Shown: positions 11,921-23,455 of the stretch, one piece after another | Layout: each line of letters starts with the position of its first letter | Numbering within the stretch: position 1 is the stretch's first letter | NCBI GenBank assembly: GCA_947846985.1 | Contig: CANTUZ010000001.1 | Coordinates: 113,167,757-113,231,756, forward strand | DNA length: 64,000 bases | Source of the DNA: Fratercula arctica | Lineage: Eukaryota > Chordata > Aves > Charadriiformes > Alcidae | Reading direction: 5' to 3' | Program-made: the position numbers and the translations under genes | Notes under the pieces: generated by a model | What the model was told of the DNA's origin: nothing | Seen by the model: only the letters and a program-made list of their open reading frames with translations | The model's database searches: none

Positions 11921-13375
11921 ATACATATTTAACTTTTTTGGCAGTAGCTAAGTCAGTCACAAGTAAGCATTTTCTAATGTCCATTATATCCCTTTAGATA
12001 TGACTCAAATCAATATTCTGAGTAGATAACATGTATTAGTATTTTTTTGTCTGTATGTCCTAGCACTGTTCAGCAGCAAACTTTTCTAGTTCTTGTTAAT
12101 TTTTTCTTTGTTATACTATGGAAGCACAATGTTATATGGAAAGGTAGTTTTAAGCTAACAACCAGTGCACAGCCTCAGGTTTTAAATTACAACCACATTT
12201 GATTACTATCCTTAAAAAATACTATTGAGTTGCTAAAATTCTCAGTTTTTAATTTGGCAGTTCCAGAGCTGCTTCTCTATGTTGGTTTGCCAAAAAAAAA
12301 GAAAAAAGGAAAAAAAAAAAAAAAGAAAAAAATAGAAGTGTTAAAACAAAAGATATATGTTTTGTGTATACAGTAAATGGACTAATTCTTTATATTAAAT
12401 TCCTGTCTATGCATTTTGTGAGGTACAAACTTATGTCACCGTGAATGATAGAGAATTCCTGCCATGCTTTTAGCTCCTCAGTGAAAGTCTCTGTTTGGAT
12501 TATTTCTGAAATTTTCTGTGTAATTGACAGCTGAAAAATCACATGCTCTTAAGTAAGACAACAAAACACGGTAAGCCCATCGGCTTATTTCCTCTTCCAA
12601 TGAAGTAAAAAGGTTGCCATAACAGCTCTTGGAAATGATTCTACACTGGAGAACGCAAGTTAGTCTAGCCGGAGCTTGTCTTGCTCCTAAGTTTTGCACC
12701 TTTGACAAAAGAGTGTTTCTCTCTGGTTGCTGTACTTGTGAAGCCTAAAAGCATGATGGTCTGCTGTAAAGGACTTTCTCCTGGGATTTTATTTTTGTGT
12801 GGGGAAGGGAGAGTTTGGAATACGACATCATGTAGTATGGTAAAATGGAAGATAAAGGTGCTGTGTCAGATTATTTATCAGAAGAGTATAAACCTTTTAA
12901 GGACAATATTAGAGTATTTTAATTGTTTTTGTTGAAACATTTATCTTGTTGATTTCTAAGAAAAAAGGGTGACGTCAATCAAAGCAGCACTTTTTTTCAA
13001 AATATACAGACATAAATAATATGATGTGGTTGAGTGTTAACATAATAAATCATATACAGTATGACATTTTAAAGAAATAAGTCTGCATTGATGTGATTGC
13101 ATGCTTGTTTTTACAGTTCACTCCATACCCATCTGTGGAAAAATGCAATAATATGTTAATATAATATGGTAGTTTGAGAGAACCAGGTAGGTGCTACTAG
13201 ACACATTGAAAACTAGTATAGGTTTACAAGATATTCATGTCTTTCAAAACGTACACACAAAAAAGGCTGGCAAAGGAAGTCATTCAGTTTAATACCAAAA
13301 ATATGGGTTCTTGTCACAAGAGTAAGTTACACTAGTTACAATACAGTATCACGTACGACAAGGCTTTATTTCAGG
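11921..13375 (+). other. CADM2 3' flank or extended 3' UTR
   Basis: AT-rich, with no gene seen. It contains an A-rich tract (12292-12332), a full palindromic CRE-type TGACGTCA octamer (12970-12977) and an AATAAA at 13044-13049. It could be transcribed as part of a long CADM2 3' UTR. Confidence 0.5.
12292..12332 (+). repeat. A-rich low-complexity tract
   Basis: This is about 41 nt of A interrupted by single G or GG. It shows no sign of being the tail of a retrocopy: nothing recognisable precedes it. Confidence 0.85.
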
Positions 13376-13500
13376 ACCTGGGGCCCAATTCAACTAAGCA
13401 TTTAAGCACATGCCCAGCTTCAGGCGTGGGAAAAGTTCCATTGGACTGTAAGGCACTATTCATATGCTTAAAAATAAGTGCTTCCCTGGACGAGGGCCTT
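13376..13500. repeat. Decayed palindromic amniote repeat (MITE-like)
   Basis: The segment starts with a GGGGCCCAATTCA-type block and ends with a GGACGAGGGCCTT-type block. The arms carry AAGCATTTAAGCACATGC on the left and CATATGCTTAAAAATAAGTG on the right, around a central block like TTCCATTGGACTG. This is the layout of an old palindromic repeat common in bird, crocodile and turtle DNA, with short AAGTCAATGGG-type words at the centre. I know the pattern but not a certain Repbase name. Substitutions in both arms show it is old. Confidence 0.55.
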
Positions 13501-14639
13501 ATTTGTTCAAGCGGAATTCCCCACCAAGCATGGTGTTTACGCCTTTTTTCATCCTTCCTAACTCCAGCTTGCTTGAATAGTAGGATTGTTACTTGAACCA
13601 TTGCCCAACCAAGGTCAGGTAGGACCTTCAAAAGCAGGATTGCTCTTGGGGTAGCCATTTCAAACCATTTTCTCCAGCAGCACTGAAACAGCATTAAAAC
13701 TTCGCAAAAAGAGATAAAAGCTGTTCTGTTAAAATAGGTTATTTCATTGGGTTTCAATTAAAACTTCTCACACGTGCTCATTTTTAACACCGTTGATCTT
13801 CCATTATCTTGCACCTGGTGATGTCCCTTGCAGCTGTGCAAAGCAGGTGTGAAAAAACCCACACCAAGCATTCTACCTGGATAGCACTTTGCAGGCCTGT
13901 CTGGTCTTCACGGGTTTAAATTACTACCCTGGGTGTACGGAGGCATCCCTCTTTTTTGTAAGCAGAACCATGGCTCACGGCTAGTGACGTTCAGCCGGCT
14001 AAAAGCCGGTCATCCGTTCCCTTTGTCCAAGATCCCATTCTGAAGTACCACTTCGATTATGGTGTGAGGTATCCAGCGAATGTGTAAAACGAAGGCTCTG
14101 AATGGGGACCGCCCTCGCTAAAACGTGTGTGACATCCTCTCCCACACGCGCTTGCAGGGTAGTTTTCTCGAGACCAGGTAGCTGGTTTCTGCCAGTGTAC
14201 TGTTTACAGTGACAGTTGCTGATTATTTTTAAACTTTTTGATGTTGATTTTTTTTTTTTTTTAATGCTTCAAGAACATTCTCATGATTTGAACAAGAAAG
14301 CGGTGCATCAGAAGACATGGGGTGCATCCTCCCACTCTTTCAGTGTCATCTGACAAACCAAGAAACAGTTTAACTTGAGGCTCAGAATTTAAGCTAGAAC
14401 ACTTCTTTGAAAAGTTCCCACGTTTCTTAAGGATGGTTCGTCTTGCACTGAGACTCCCTCTGTAAAGGAATACATGAAGAAAAGCAACTTTGCTAAGTAA
14501 GACATGAAAGTTAACATCTTGTGTATTTTCATTACAGTATGATATAAATATATAACTATTTCAATGAAAAGAAAGGACAGAATCATCTGTAATTATGTAA
14601 TTCATGATTGTAACAGCACTGAAGTTACCATGTACGCAC

Positions 14640-14740
14640 ATGTACAGTAGCTATTTCAACAGTTACAGTGTAGTTACATGTAATTCCCTGTAACATAGCA
14701 GTTATAGTGTAATTTAGTGCCACTTATTGTAAAGTGTTAC
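14640..14740 (+). repeat. Left arm of a facing repeat pair (possible old DNA transposon)
   Basis: This arm contains ACAGTGTAGTTACATGTAA and ends with GTGCCACTTATTGTAAAGTG. The same words occur in reverse orientation at 15026-15125 (ACAGTGTACTTACATGTAAG on the + strand and AAGTGGCAC near its left edge). The pair may be arms of one decayed element or two copies placed tail to tail. The family is not recognised with certainty. Confidence 0.35.
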
Positions 14741-15025
14741 CAGAAGGAAAATGGAGTTCTTACCTTTACAATTCCGTTCCAATTAAAGGTAAGTTTATTA
14801 AATTAGCACCGTAAATCTGATAATTGCATTTCTTAATTAAGGAGGTGATTTAAAACTTCATGTTCACACTGCAGCTTTCCCCACCGCTTATCCAGACTCC
14901 TCCAAGTGTCTAATCTCTACACTCCTAGGAACTGGTAATCTGTGATGAACATACCAAAAATCCAGCTACTTCAACTTTAATTGAGTAAGCTGCCTAATAG
15001 AGAAAAACAAACAACAACGATACGA

Positions 15026-15125
15026 GTAATGCTTTTTATTAAGTGGCACAAAGTACACACTAAAAACTATGCAAAAATATAGGTAAATACAGTGTACTTA
15101 CATGTAAGTATCTTGTACTTGCTTT
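15026..15125 (-). repeat. Right arm of a facing repeat pair (possible old DNA transposon)
   Basis: Counterpart of the arm at 14640-14740: read on the minus strand it gives a TTACATGTAAG block and then GTGCCACTTAATAAAAAGCA. Only short blocks match, so the homology is tentative. Confidence 0.35.
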
Positions 15126-16194
15126 GTATGGATATTGGAAAACCGTGTAATTATAATATGCATTTTGATTATTTCGAGCAGGGGGACGGATGGCCCCTAA
15201 GAGTCACAAGGGAAAACTGGAAGGTACATATAGAAGCAGTGGATATCCTAATGCAATATGTGTAATTCCTCTACTTGCAATGAAAACTAATTTATAAAAC
15301 TGCTTATACCACTCCTCGTTCTCACTAGCTTTGCTTTCCGTTTCTTTGAGGCCCATTAAATATCACTGAAACACCTTTAGGCAAAGTAAGGCACCGACTC
15401 CACCAATGGCTCTGCTGCCAGCGCTCTGTATGTCTGGCAACACTGTTCTGTAATCTATTTCTGGCTCAACAGCACAAGTTTCCTCTTTTTTTCTGTCCTC
15501 AAGGGAGCCTAGTATGTTAAAATGCTGAAATGTACTGCCATATGCCCTGGTATTTTTAGCATGAACAACAGAGAAAGAGAGAGAGAGTGAGCTGCATTCT
15601 TCTGACCCCTATATTGCTGAATCACCTCACCTGGAATTTTCACTACTTGCTCAGTAACGCCAGGTAATCTTAAATTGTAAGTACAAAATGCTTCCATCAG
15701 AGCGCAGAGGATGCCTTTAATGATAAAGCTAACGTTTGGAAAACGTGAAGTTTTGTATTGCTGATCTTTTTACTTCTTGCCGCTTTTCCATCATACCCTT
15801 CGAGAAGGAATGCACCGAAAGACAGATAACATAGAATAGCAAAAGAAGAAAATAGTATTGTAAGCCTTCTTGTGGTTGCCATTGCTATAACCCTCCTTTG
15901 TGTCCACGTAACAGGCAAATAGATGTATTTAGCAACTGCCATTAGCATCATTCCACACTACTATTCCTAGAATATGACATCTACCTCTTAGTCTAAATAC
16001 TAGCTCTGAGATATTTGTATGCATTTTAGAATACTACTGAATTTTTGGTGTAGTCTTGAAATAAGATCACTGTATTTGTTTTTTTTCTGTTGAAAATAGA
16101 AAAAAAAAAAATTGCCTGGGTTCATAATTTTTGCCCTGTCCTTTACTAATTTGGGGATAGTTAGAGCTTTTAACAGGGCATAAGGACACAGCCT

Positions 16195-16265
16195 CAGCTG
16201 GTATAAATCAGCTTCACTCTGTCGCCTTAAATGTGGGCCAATTTACGCTGGCTGGGGATTCATCC
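16195..16265. repeat. Decayed palindromic amniote repeat, GGTATAAATCAGC type
   Basis: The left arm reads CAGCTGGTATAAATCAGC and the right arm reads AATTTACGCTGGCTGGGGAT, which is close to its reverse complement. This matches an old palindromic element, frequent in amniotes, with arms like CAGCTGGTGTAAATC. The central loop is eroded. Confidence 0.5.
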
Positions 16266-18010
16266 CGAACAGCTTAAAAATAAACTGCCATAACGCATCA
16301 GTATTTAGTCAGCACTAGGTAACGATGTGCAATCCAACTGCAACGTGATTCTTTCCAGTAAGGCATGCAGGTTTGAAGAGAAACTTTTAAAAGCACACGC
16401 AAGCTTTTGAATTAAATATGCAATACCAATACCGTTGAGATATTCTCACATGTCTCTTACTTACTTAAACGTGATATTGCCAGGGCATGTTTACATTAAA
16501 AACACTCAATGTGTGGGGGACAGGGAAGGACTACTGCAAACAATAAAAGAAAATTAAATGGATAGAGCAGCCTTTGATGTCAACAGAGCAGAGTAGATAC
16601 TCTTATCAAAAGAGTGGGACTTCCTACATGGTTTTTCAGAGTGGACCTAAAGCAACTGGGAGTTGTCTCCTTGGCATTACTGGAAGCTAGCGCAGTTCCT
16701 TCTTGCTATCAATGAATCTAACCCAGCACTCTGCACTTGTTTTAACTCAGGAGGAAATAAGGGTACAAACATGGTTTAACAGCACACTTCCGTATCACTC
16801 CACGTTCTTGGGATGCTCCAAGCTTTGTGGGCTTCCAGCAACCCTTAAGGGAATTCTTCCAGCATCTAGGAATCATCTTGTTGCCAAGCCACGTACGTTT
16901 CCTTCAGCAGTGTTTAATGTGCTCGCAACCAGACAGAAGACGGTGTCGAGCCAATATGACGACTCTGCAGTACTAGGGGCTTCTCAGTAGATGGCAAAAA
17001 GAAGTTCTTCATGGCTTTTGTGTTTACTGTAGATCTGCCCTCCATGTACTGTGTCTTAAGTCATTTATTCTCTGCTGGGCTAAAAGCAGCAGTCCAATTG
17101 GAAAGGAGGTAGGGAAAAAAAGTCTCTCCTCTAAAAGGAGCAGTCTGTGCTACTATTAAGGAAAAGTTCAAGGATTTTTATTTCTTCTTTTTTTTTTTTT
17201 TAAGATTCCGGCTGCAAAGCCAAGCCTGTTGGAGTCAGCACTTTAGCACTTTCCCTGTGTTCGGGGTCAAGCCAGCAGCGTTTCGTGTGTGAGCTCTGAT
17301 CTCACGTTTCAGCACAAACTACAGCCAGCCTTACCCTGCCCTTATGCATAGTGCTGAAAATCACTGAGGCTATTTTCTCCTAAACATACTCATTCTCTTA
17401 CTTTACAGTCAAATCATTGAAGGGTTTTCGTAATAGGTGCAAAAAGGAGGGGCTTTAAAGTAATAACTTGAAAAGAAAATAATAATGATGATCATCAACT
17501 GTTTATGTTGATTATGAAGAGGAGGAAAGTCTTTAATTGCTGGACTGAATTCTTTATCACTTCCTCTTTTTCTCCCTTCTATGCATATTGATTAACGTTA
17601 GTAAATATGCAGTTGCACATGTTGTCCTTTTTCAGTGAAAGCAGATTTGCTTATCCCCCCGTATAGCTTCCATAGAAATATGCAAATATGACCTACAATC
17701 CTCTGCTCCTGCCTAAAGTGAGCCAAGAGAGTGAACTCATGGATTAGGGGATTCATATATGCCCTGCTTCCATAAAAGTTGGGTACAATATGCCTATTGA
17801 TTTCAAAAGAAGAAGGCTCAAGTCCTTAATGCACATTTGAGTTGCTATTTAGCTCTTTTCCAACAGAATTATAAAGCATTCCTTGTGCATCCTTTACTTT
17901 TAGCCTAGATGTTTTATAACTACAAAAAACCTTCAGTTCAGCAGGAAGTTTCCTAGAATAAATAATATGGCCTAATTTGTGAAAGGACTATAAGGATTTC
18001 ATCTATTCAT

Positions 18011-18080
18011 AGCCGGTGTAAGTGCATTCTCCTAGGAACTCCAGCGTACCCTGCTCTTACGCTGGCAGTTGAGGGCCTCG
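18011..18080. repeat. Decayed palindromic amniote repeat, short copy
   Basis: AGCCGGTGTAAGTGCAT on the left and CTCTTACGCTGGCAGTTGAG on the right resemble the arms of the element at 16195-16265 (GGTGTAA... and ...TTACGCTGGC). The match is short and eroded. Confidence 0.35.
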
Positions 18081-19688
18081 GGAAGGATATATTTGAATTG
18101 TTCAGAAATACAACCCACGAACCTGCAAACAAAATCCCTGGGAATTAAACATATTGCACCAATGGTGAGACACATTTACTTCATTTAATTTCCTCATTAA
18201 TAACCTTAAACAGACAAAATGCATATTGTAATGTTAGGTACATGACACTTGCATGTTGCTATGCCTATATACTTACAAAGTATTCAATGTGTACTTAGTG
18301 GCGCTTAAAAAATGTCATGTACAATTCTTCTAAACATTCTTACAGGGTTCCCATTTGCACTTCATCTTTCAGAAAAGTCTTGTCAGAAAAATGTCTGATG
18401 AATATTATTGAAAAAAAAAATAAAATTTCAATTTTAGTTATCTGTTGGACATTTCTGAATTGTCTATTCATTTAATATATTTCCTGGTGCTTGCCACGGT
18501 GGCAGTGGCGTTGATTTAGACCAGTGGCTGTACACACAGACTGTTCACTGAGCAGATTTTGCTGTTTCTCGTAGAATTGTTATAATCACATACTTCTCTA
18601 AATATTAATTCTGATATTTGAAACAGTTATCCAAGACAATAATCTGTGAGACATGGGTATTTTACAGATGATTACAAATTGTATTATTTTATTTGATGTT
18701 TGTATACTGTGTATTGCTTTATAGTTTCTTCTGACTGACAAAGTAACAACTCTTGGATGCCGTCCTCACTGTGGGAGAAATTCATCCTTATGAAGAGGTC
18801 AAGTGCTGAAAATGCATTTAAGCCTGCGGGACTTAACTGGTGGCTTAGCCCTCTTGAAGGATCTCGAGAACTCATGCAAGGTTTTCTATACCACTTACCA
18901 CGCTTGAGTTGATGTTACAAAGGGCAAGAAGGCCACTGGTCTCAAAGGGAAAGAGTCAAATGTCACAGGGAAGAGGAAATTCTGAGAGGGTCCGTGTTTA
19001 TGAAAAAGAAACATGTCCCAGGTGCAGAGAGAGACACTAACAGAGTTTGGTACCTCTGTGCAGAGGATATCCCAGTGCTCCTGAGCATCTCTGATAACAG
19101 AGTTTTCCTAAACTGACGAAACTAAGCTGACCTAAAGTAAGCAGGCAATCGGCAAATGTAGAGCCCTGTTGCATTCAGCAGATTTATTCTTGTCTTTACC
19201 ACTTCTTGTCACTAAACCCAAATATGTCCCCTTAAGCAATTTTTGATGTGCAATAACATACTTTTTAAATACAGCAACGATGCAGAATTCCACGTGATCC
19301 TCAAAGTCATATGCCCATGATTTAGGACAAAACTTGCTGGAAATCTACAGTGTACCCCAGGAAGATGACACAGTCCGGCAAATGACACAACCCACCACTG
19401 GATTTATAGTTTTCTGCATTCAAGCTGTAATTGTTTCAGTCCTGTCCTGTTTTCCTTCAGCAGGCAAAGGTAACTGCACTTTGCTCTGTGCCTTTCCCTG
19501 GCAGAGGTCGATTCTTACAGTGATCACCCTAACGTGGTATGTCCCTCAAGTGATTCTCTTTTTGAAAAAAAGAGCCCTAAATCTATAAATGCTGGTAAGG
19601 GATCTCTTTCATCAACAGCCAACAAAATACCTGCCCTCCTCCCCACCTTCTGCACCAATAAAAAACAGCAGTCCCTTTTGGTCTGGGC

Positions 19689-19738
19689 TTTTGGTTTGGT
19701 TTGGGTTCGTTTGGTTTGGTTTGGTTGGGTTGGGGGGG
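19689..19738 (+). repeat. (TTTGG)n pentanucleotide repeat
   Basis: An imperfect run of TTTGG/GGTTT units with a G-rich end. It produces low-complexity Gln/Pro/Asn/Lys-rich translations on the other strand, which should not be read as protein. Confidence 0.85.
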
Positions 19739-21369
19739 AGTTTGCAATAGGAATACTGCAAGGGGACACAAACATGATTTCTTTTAAACTAAAGGCTGCT
19801 TGAAATTTCATTGAATACTGAGAACAATTTAATTGAATGCAGAGTCTCTGTACCAGACGGCACATGTATAATGTCATGGCATTATACACTGTTGCGAAAG
19901 AGAGTCTACTTACCCCTTTCAACAGTCATCAGGCACCTATACGAAGATGTACACGCTTTTTCAAAAGTAGTGTTATAGAGCAACACTTGGCCAACCTCTG
20001 TTGCTAACTGTGAGGTAGAGGTAAGTGCAATTAGTGAAACTCAGAGATAATCAAGTGGAGATAATGAAGATGATTCCTTGCTTGACAAAAGAGTTATACT
20101 GCATTGCCTTCTGGTTCTGCTTCAAGCACTTGGCAACATCCTGAGCCACGGGAGGGCACTTTTGATTAGCTCTGGGCTACTTACTTGCCCTAGCTCTGGC
20201 TCCTGCTGAGCTCGTAGCAATAGCTTCTCTGCTGCTCCAGGCTAAGAGGCTAGGGCCTTATTGATTCTGCAAGCTGCGTGCAGGAAGAAAAGAAGACAGT
20301 GTTTTTAAGCAAGCCGGAAAGATTTTTTAGAAAGAGGCCTCTTCTTTATTCTGTGGCAACTTACAGGAAATTAGCACTAATGTCAGCTGGTAAGGGTAGT
20401 AACCGTCCTTGCTTGGTGTATTGCGGGGGAGCACATCCTTCGGGTTGTGCCAGCTGGCTGGATGAAAGGGGGAGGGAGCGGAGAGAGGAGGCAAAGCTGT
20501 GCACATGCCAGGAGCATGGGGGACAGGTTTGTCCCTCTGTGGGTGTAGGACCAAAAGGGAGCCCGTTTCTCTTCACTTCTAGTATTCAGTTCTAGAGCTT
20601 TAGCTACGAGGGGTGCAAAAAGAAACTGGTCCCACCAGCAGAATCACAGAGCTACTGAACGGTGAGAACGGTCCGAAACACTGATGCCAACACCTGGCAA
20701 ACAGGCTTTGAGTTGATTGAGTTTACAGAGAGGTGGGAATTTATAAGATACAAAGAAAGGAAGATGAAGAAACAAGCAAATCAGAATTTGGACAGTGACA
20801 GATGAAGCTGGATAGAAAGTACAAGTAATTGAAAAGGAAAAAATACCTTTTGCAAGGGCTTTTAGTTCTGTATCAGAGCGTTAGCCAGCTCTGTCTCGGG
20901 ACAAGGAAAATATTTCACATAGGTCTGTGATTTTTCCAGTACATTTTCACTCTTTCTTGGAGCATCTAACGCTAACCTCAGAGACAAAAGTGCATATACC
21001 ATGATGTGATCCAGTTAAAGTACATCATTATATTGCACTCACTAACGTAACACGAGATTACCCTCCAGAACAGCAGTTAAGCAACATGACTAAGAGCTGT
21101 CATTTTTATTTTCGCATCCGCTCCCTGTGGAAGCGTGTGAGTGCAATGAAGCATTGCGGTTTGTTTATTTATTTATTTATTTTCATATTATTTCCCCTAT
21201 GTTTATGTAAGAAGTTTAGATTAAAAAAACACTTTGTACTTGGAGGAGAAACCAATAGAGTTTGTGATGGTCCCTTCTTCCTGTGAGATTTAGTGCTCCA
21301 GTTTTAGAAAATAAACCCTGTAAAACCTTCATTGTGATAGAGGAATAAAGTTACTGATGATGATCTACA

Positions 21370-21720
21370 TTTGTGAGCTCTAAGGAGACTTTCAACTCCA
21401 TGGAAGTCTGGCCTTTAAAATAAAGTCCAAGACCTTGGACTCAATTCCAAAAACTATAGGAAGCCAATGTAGGCTGTGGGGAGCAGGTGGAGTTTGCTTG
21501 TTACTAAGAAGATGGATTCAAGTTTTGCGTGCCTTTGAGGGTGTGTGAGGATGTTCTTCATGGCCAGCTATATTGCACTGCTGTGTCCCACCTGAGGGGT
21601 CACATAGATGAATTGCTGCCATGACCTTCAAATCCATTTATTGCCTAAAGGCGGTAAAAAGCAATGGTCATGGCTGCTGCTGTAGAGGAGGGTAGCAGTA
21701 CTCTTGTCGGAAGGGTAGCA
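21370..21720 (+). repeat. Possible ancient L2/L3-type LINE 3' remnant
   Basis: Contains AAGACCTTGGACTCAATTCC, then AGGAAGCCAATGTAGGCTG and GAGCAGGTGGAGT. These resemble the ordered blocks (…CTTGAACTGGACTCC…, …GGAAGCCAATGTAG…, …AGCAGGxGTGATGTG…) of an old LINE-derived repeat widespread in amniotes. High divergence makes the ends and the family name uncertain. It lies about 200 bp from the CR1 copy at 21929. Confidence 0.4.
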
Positions 21721-22012
21721 ATGCCACTGGGTCAGTTTGGGTCTGTTTTTGGCAGACTGACCCCTAGAACTTATTTACCTGGAAGCAATTGAGATTGGCG
21801 CCCTCTTCATGCAGCTAGCACATGAATGCAGCGCATCTGACCAACCAGCCCCCTGTCTGCGTGGGGAAGCTGAAGCTGAGGTACGAGAGGATTAATCCCA
21901 TGGGACTGGACAGCTGCAAGATGGAGGTATAGAATCACAGAATCATTTAGATTGGAAGAGACCCTTGGGATCATTGAGTCCAACCATCAGCCCCACTCTA
22001 CAAAGTTCTCCC

Positions 22013-22642
22013 CTACACCATATCCCCTAACACCACATCTAAACCACTCTTAAACACATTCAGGGATGGTGACTCCACCACCTCCCTGGGCAGCCTATTC
22101 CAGTGTCTGACCACTCTTTCTGTGAAGAATTTTTTCCTAATGTCCAGTCTAAACCTACCCTGCTGCAGCTTAAAGCCATTCCCTCTTGTTCTATCGCTAA
22201 TTACCTGTGAGAAGAGACCAGCACCAACCTCTCTACAATGTCCTTTCAAGTAGCTGTAGAGAGTGATGAGGTCTCCCCTCAGCCTCCTCTTCCTCAAACT
22301 AAACAGTCCCAGCTCCTTCAGTCGCTCCTCATAAGATTTATTCTGCAGGCCCTTCACCAGCTTCGTTGCCCTCCTCTGCACTCGCTCCAGCACCTCGATA
22401 CCTCTCTCGTATTGAGGTGCCCACAACTGGACACAATACTCAAGGTGTGGCCTCACCAGTGCTGAGTACAGGGGGACAATCACCTCCCTACTTCTGCTGG
22501 TCACACTATTTCTAATACAAGCCAGGATGCCATTGGCTTTCTTGGCCACCTGGGCACGCTGCTGGCTCATGTTCAGCCGCTTGTCAATTAGAACCCCCAG
22601 GTCCTTTTCTGCCAGGCAGCTCTCCAGCCACGCTTCCCCCAA
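22013..22642 (-). pseudogene. CR1 reverse transcriptase C-terminus (remnant frame)
   Basis: An open stretch of 209 codons covers the thumb and connection region that ends CR1 ORF2, from [19 protein letters not shown] through [24 protein letters not shown] and [17 protein letters not shown] to the terminal [11 protein letters not shown]. The stop position and end agree with other bird CR1 copies I remember. The frame is broken from the upstream palm fragment by a frameshift near 22600-22640. It is not a host gene. Confidence 0.88.
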
Positions 22643-23033
22643 GCCTGTAGCACTGCATGAGGTTGTTGTGGCCCAAGTGCAGGACCCGGCACTTGACGTT
22701 GTTGAAGCTTATTCCATTAGCGTTGGCCCATCGGTCCAATCTATGCAAGTCTCTCTGTAGAGCCTCCCTGTCCTCATGCAGATCAACACTCCTGCTTAAC
22801 TTGGTGTCACCTGCAAACTTACTGATGATACACTCTATGTCCTTATCAAGATCATCAATAAAGACATTAAACAGAAATGGTTCCAACACCGAGCCCTGAG
22901 GAACACCACTTGTGACCGGCCACCGGCTGGATTTAACTCCATTGACCACCACTCTTTGGGACCGTCCATCCAGCCAGTGCTTGATCCAGCAGATCGTATG
23001 CTCATCCAGGCCACGAGCAGCCAGTTTTTCCAT
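22584..23033 (-). pseudogene. CR1 reverse transcriptase palm fragment with altered catalytic motif
   Basis: This carries RT motifs in order: [26 protein letters not shown], then FAGDTKL where an active CR1 has FADDTKL. The first Asp of the metal-binding pair is thus replaced by Gly (codon 22809-22811 on the minus strand), which should abolish polymerase activity on its own. A frameshift follows LHLGHNN. Confidence 0.88.
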
Positions 23034-23161
23034 GAGAATTCTATGGGGAACAGTGTCAAATGCTTTTCAAAATTCTAGGTAGACAATATCCACAGCCTTT
23101 CCCTTGTCCAACAACTGGGTCGTCTTGTCATAGATCAGGTTCGTCAGGCAGGACCTTCCTT

Positions 23162-23455
23162 TCATAAACCCATGCTGACTAGGCCTGATCCCCTGGTTGT
23201 CATTATATGACTTGTAATGGCACTCAAGATGATCTGCTCCATGACCTTCCCTGGTACCAAGGTCAGACTGACAGGTCTATAGTTTCCTGGATCCTCCTTT
23301 CTGCCTCTCTTGTAGATGGGTGCTACATTTGCTACCCTCCAGTCCCTTGGGACCTCCCCAGTTAGCCATGACTTCAGGTTGATAATGGAAAGTGGCTTGG
23401 TGAGCACGTCTGCCAACTCTTTCAGCACTCTTGGATGTAACCCATCCGGTCCCAT
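23162..23455 (-). pseudogene. CR1 reverse transcriptase fingers fragment
   Basis: Encodes the early RT motifs GPDGLHPRVLKELADVL and VAPIYKRGRKEDPGNYRPVS. It ends in a frameshift before the KGKAVDIVYL segment that follows on the minus strand (about 23080-23110). It is part of the truncated CR1 at 21929-23470. Confidence 0.85.

Larger units (their letters stand above)
13501..16194 (+). other. CADM2 downstream flank, no gene seen
   Basis: Mostly AT-rich non-coding DNA. It includes a CpG-richer patch at about 13950-14170 and two facing repeat arms at about 14640-14740 and 15026-15125. Short minus-strand ORFs around 13371-13757 and 15697-15951 have no recognisable motif. Confidence 0.5.
16266..21369 (+). 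other. Non-coding flank, no gene seen
   Basis: AT-rich intergenic sequence or distal CADM2 3' UTR. It holds AATAAA hexamers (16279, 16542, 17957, 18419, 19657), a third palindromic repeat remnant (18011-18080), a TTTGG-rich pentanucleotide tract (19689-19738) and a TTTA run near 21165. ORFs at 16703-16990, 19524-19922 and 20278-20595 show no domain and partly translate simple repeats. Confidence 0.5.

Noticed and set aside
19524..19922. 132-codon minus-strand ORF with Pro/Asn/Gln/Lys repeats
   Set aside because: The repetitive part is translation of the TTTGG simple repeat; the rest has no motif.
22238..22899. Plus-strand ORFs opposite the CR1 at 21929-23470
   Set aside because: Antisense shadows of the CR1 reverse transcriptase; the same shadow recurs opposite the copy at 55352.
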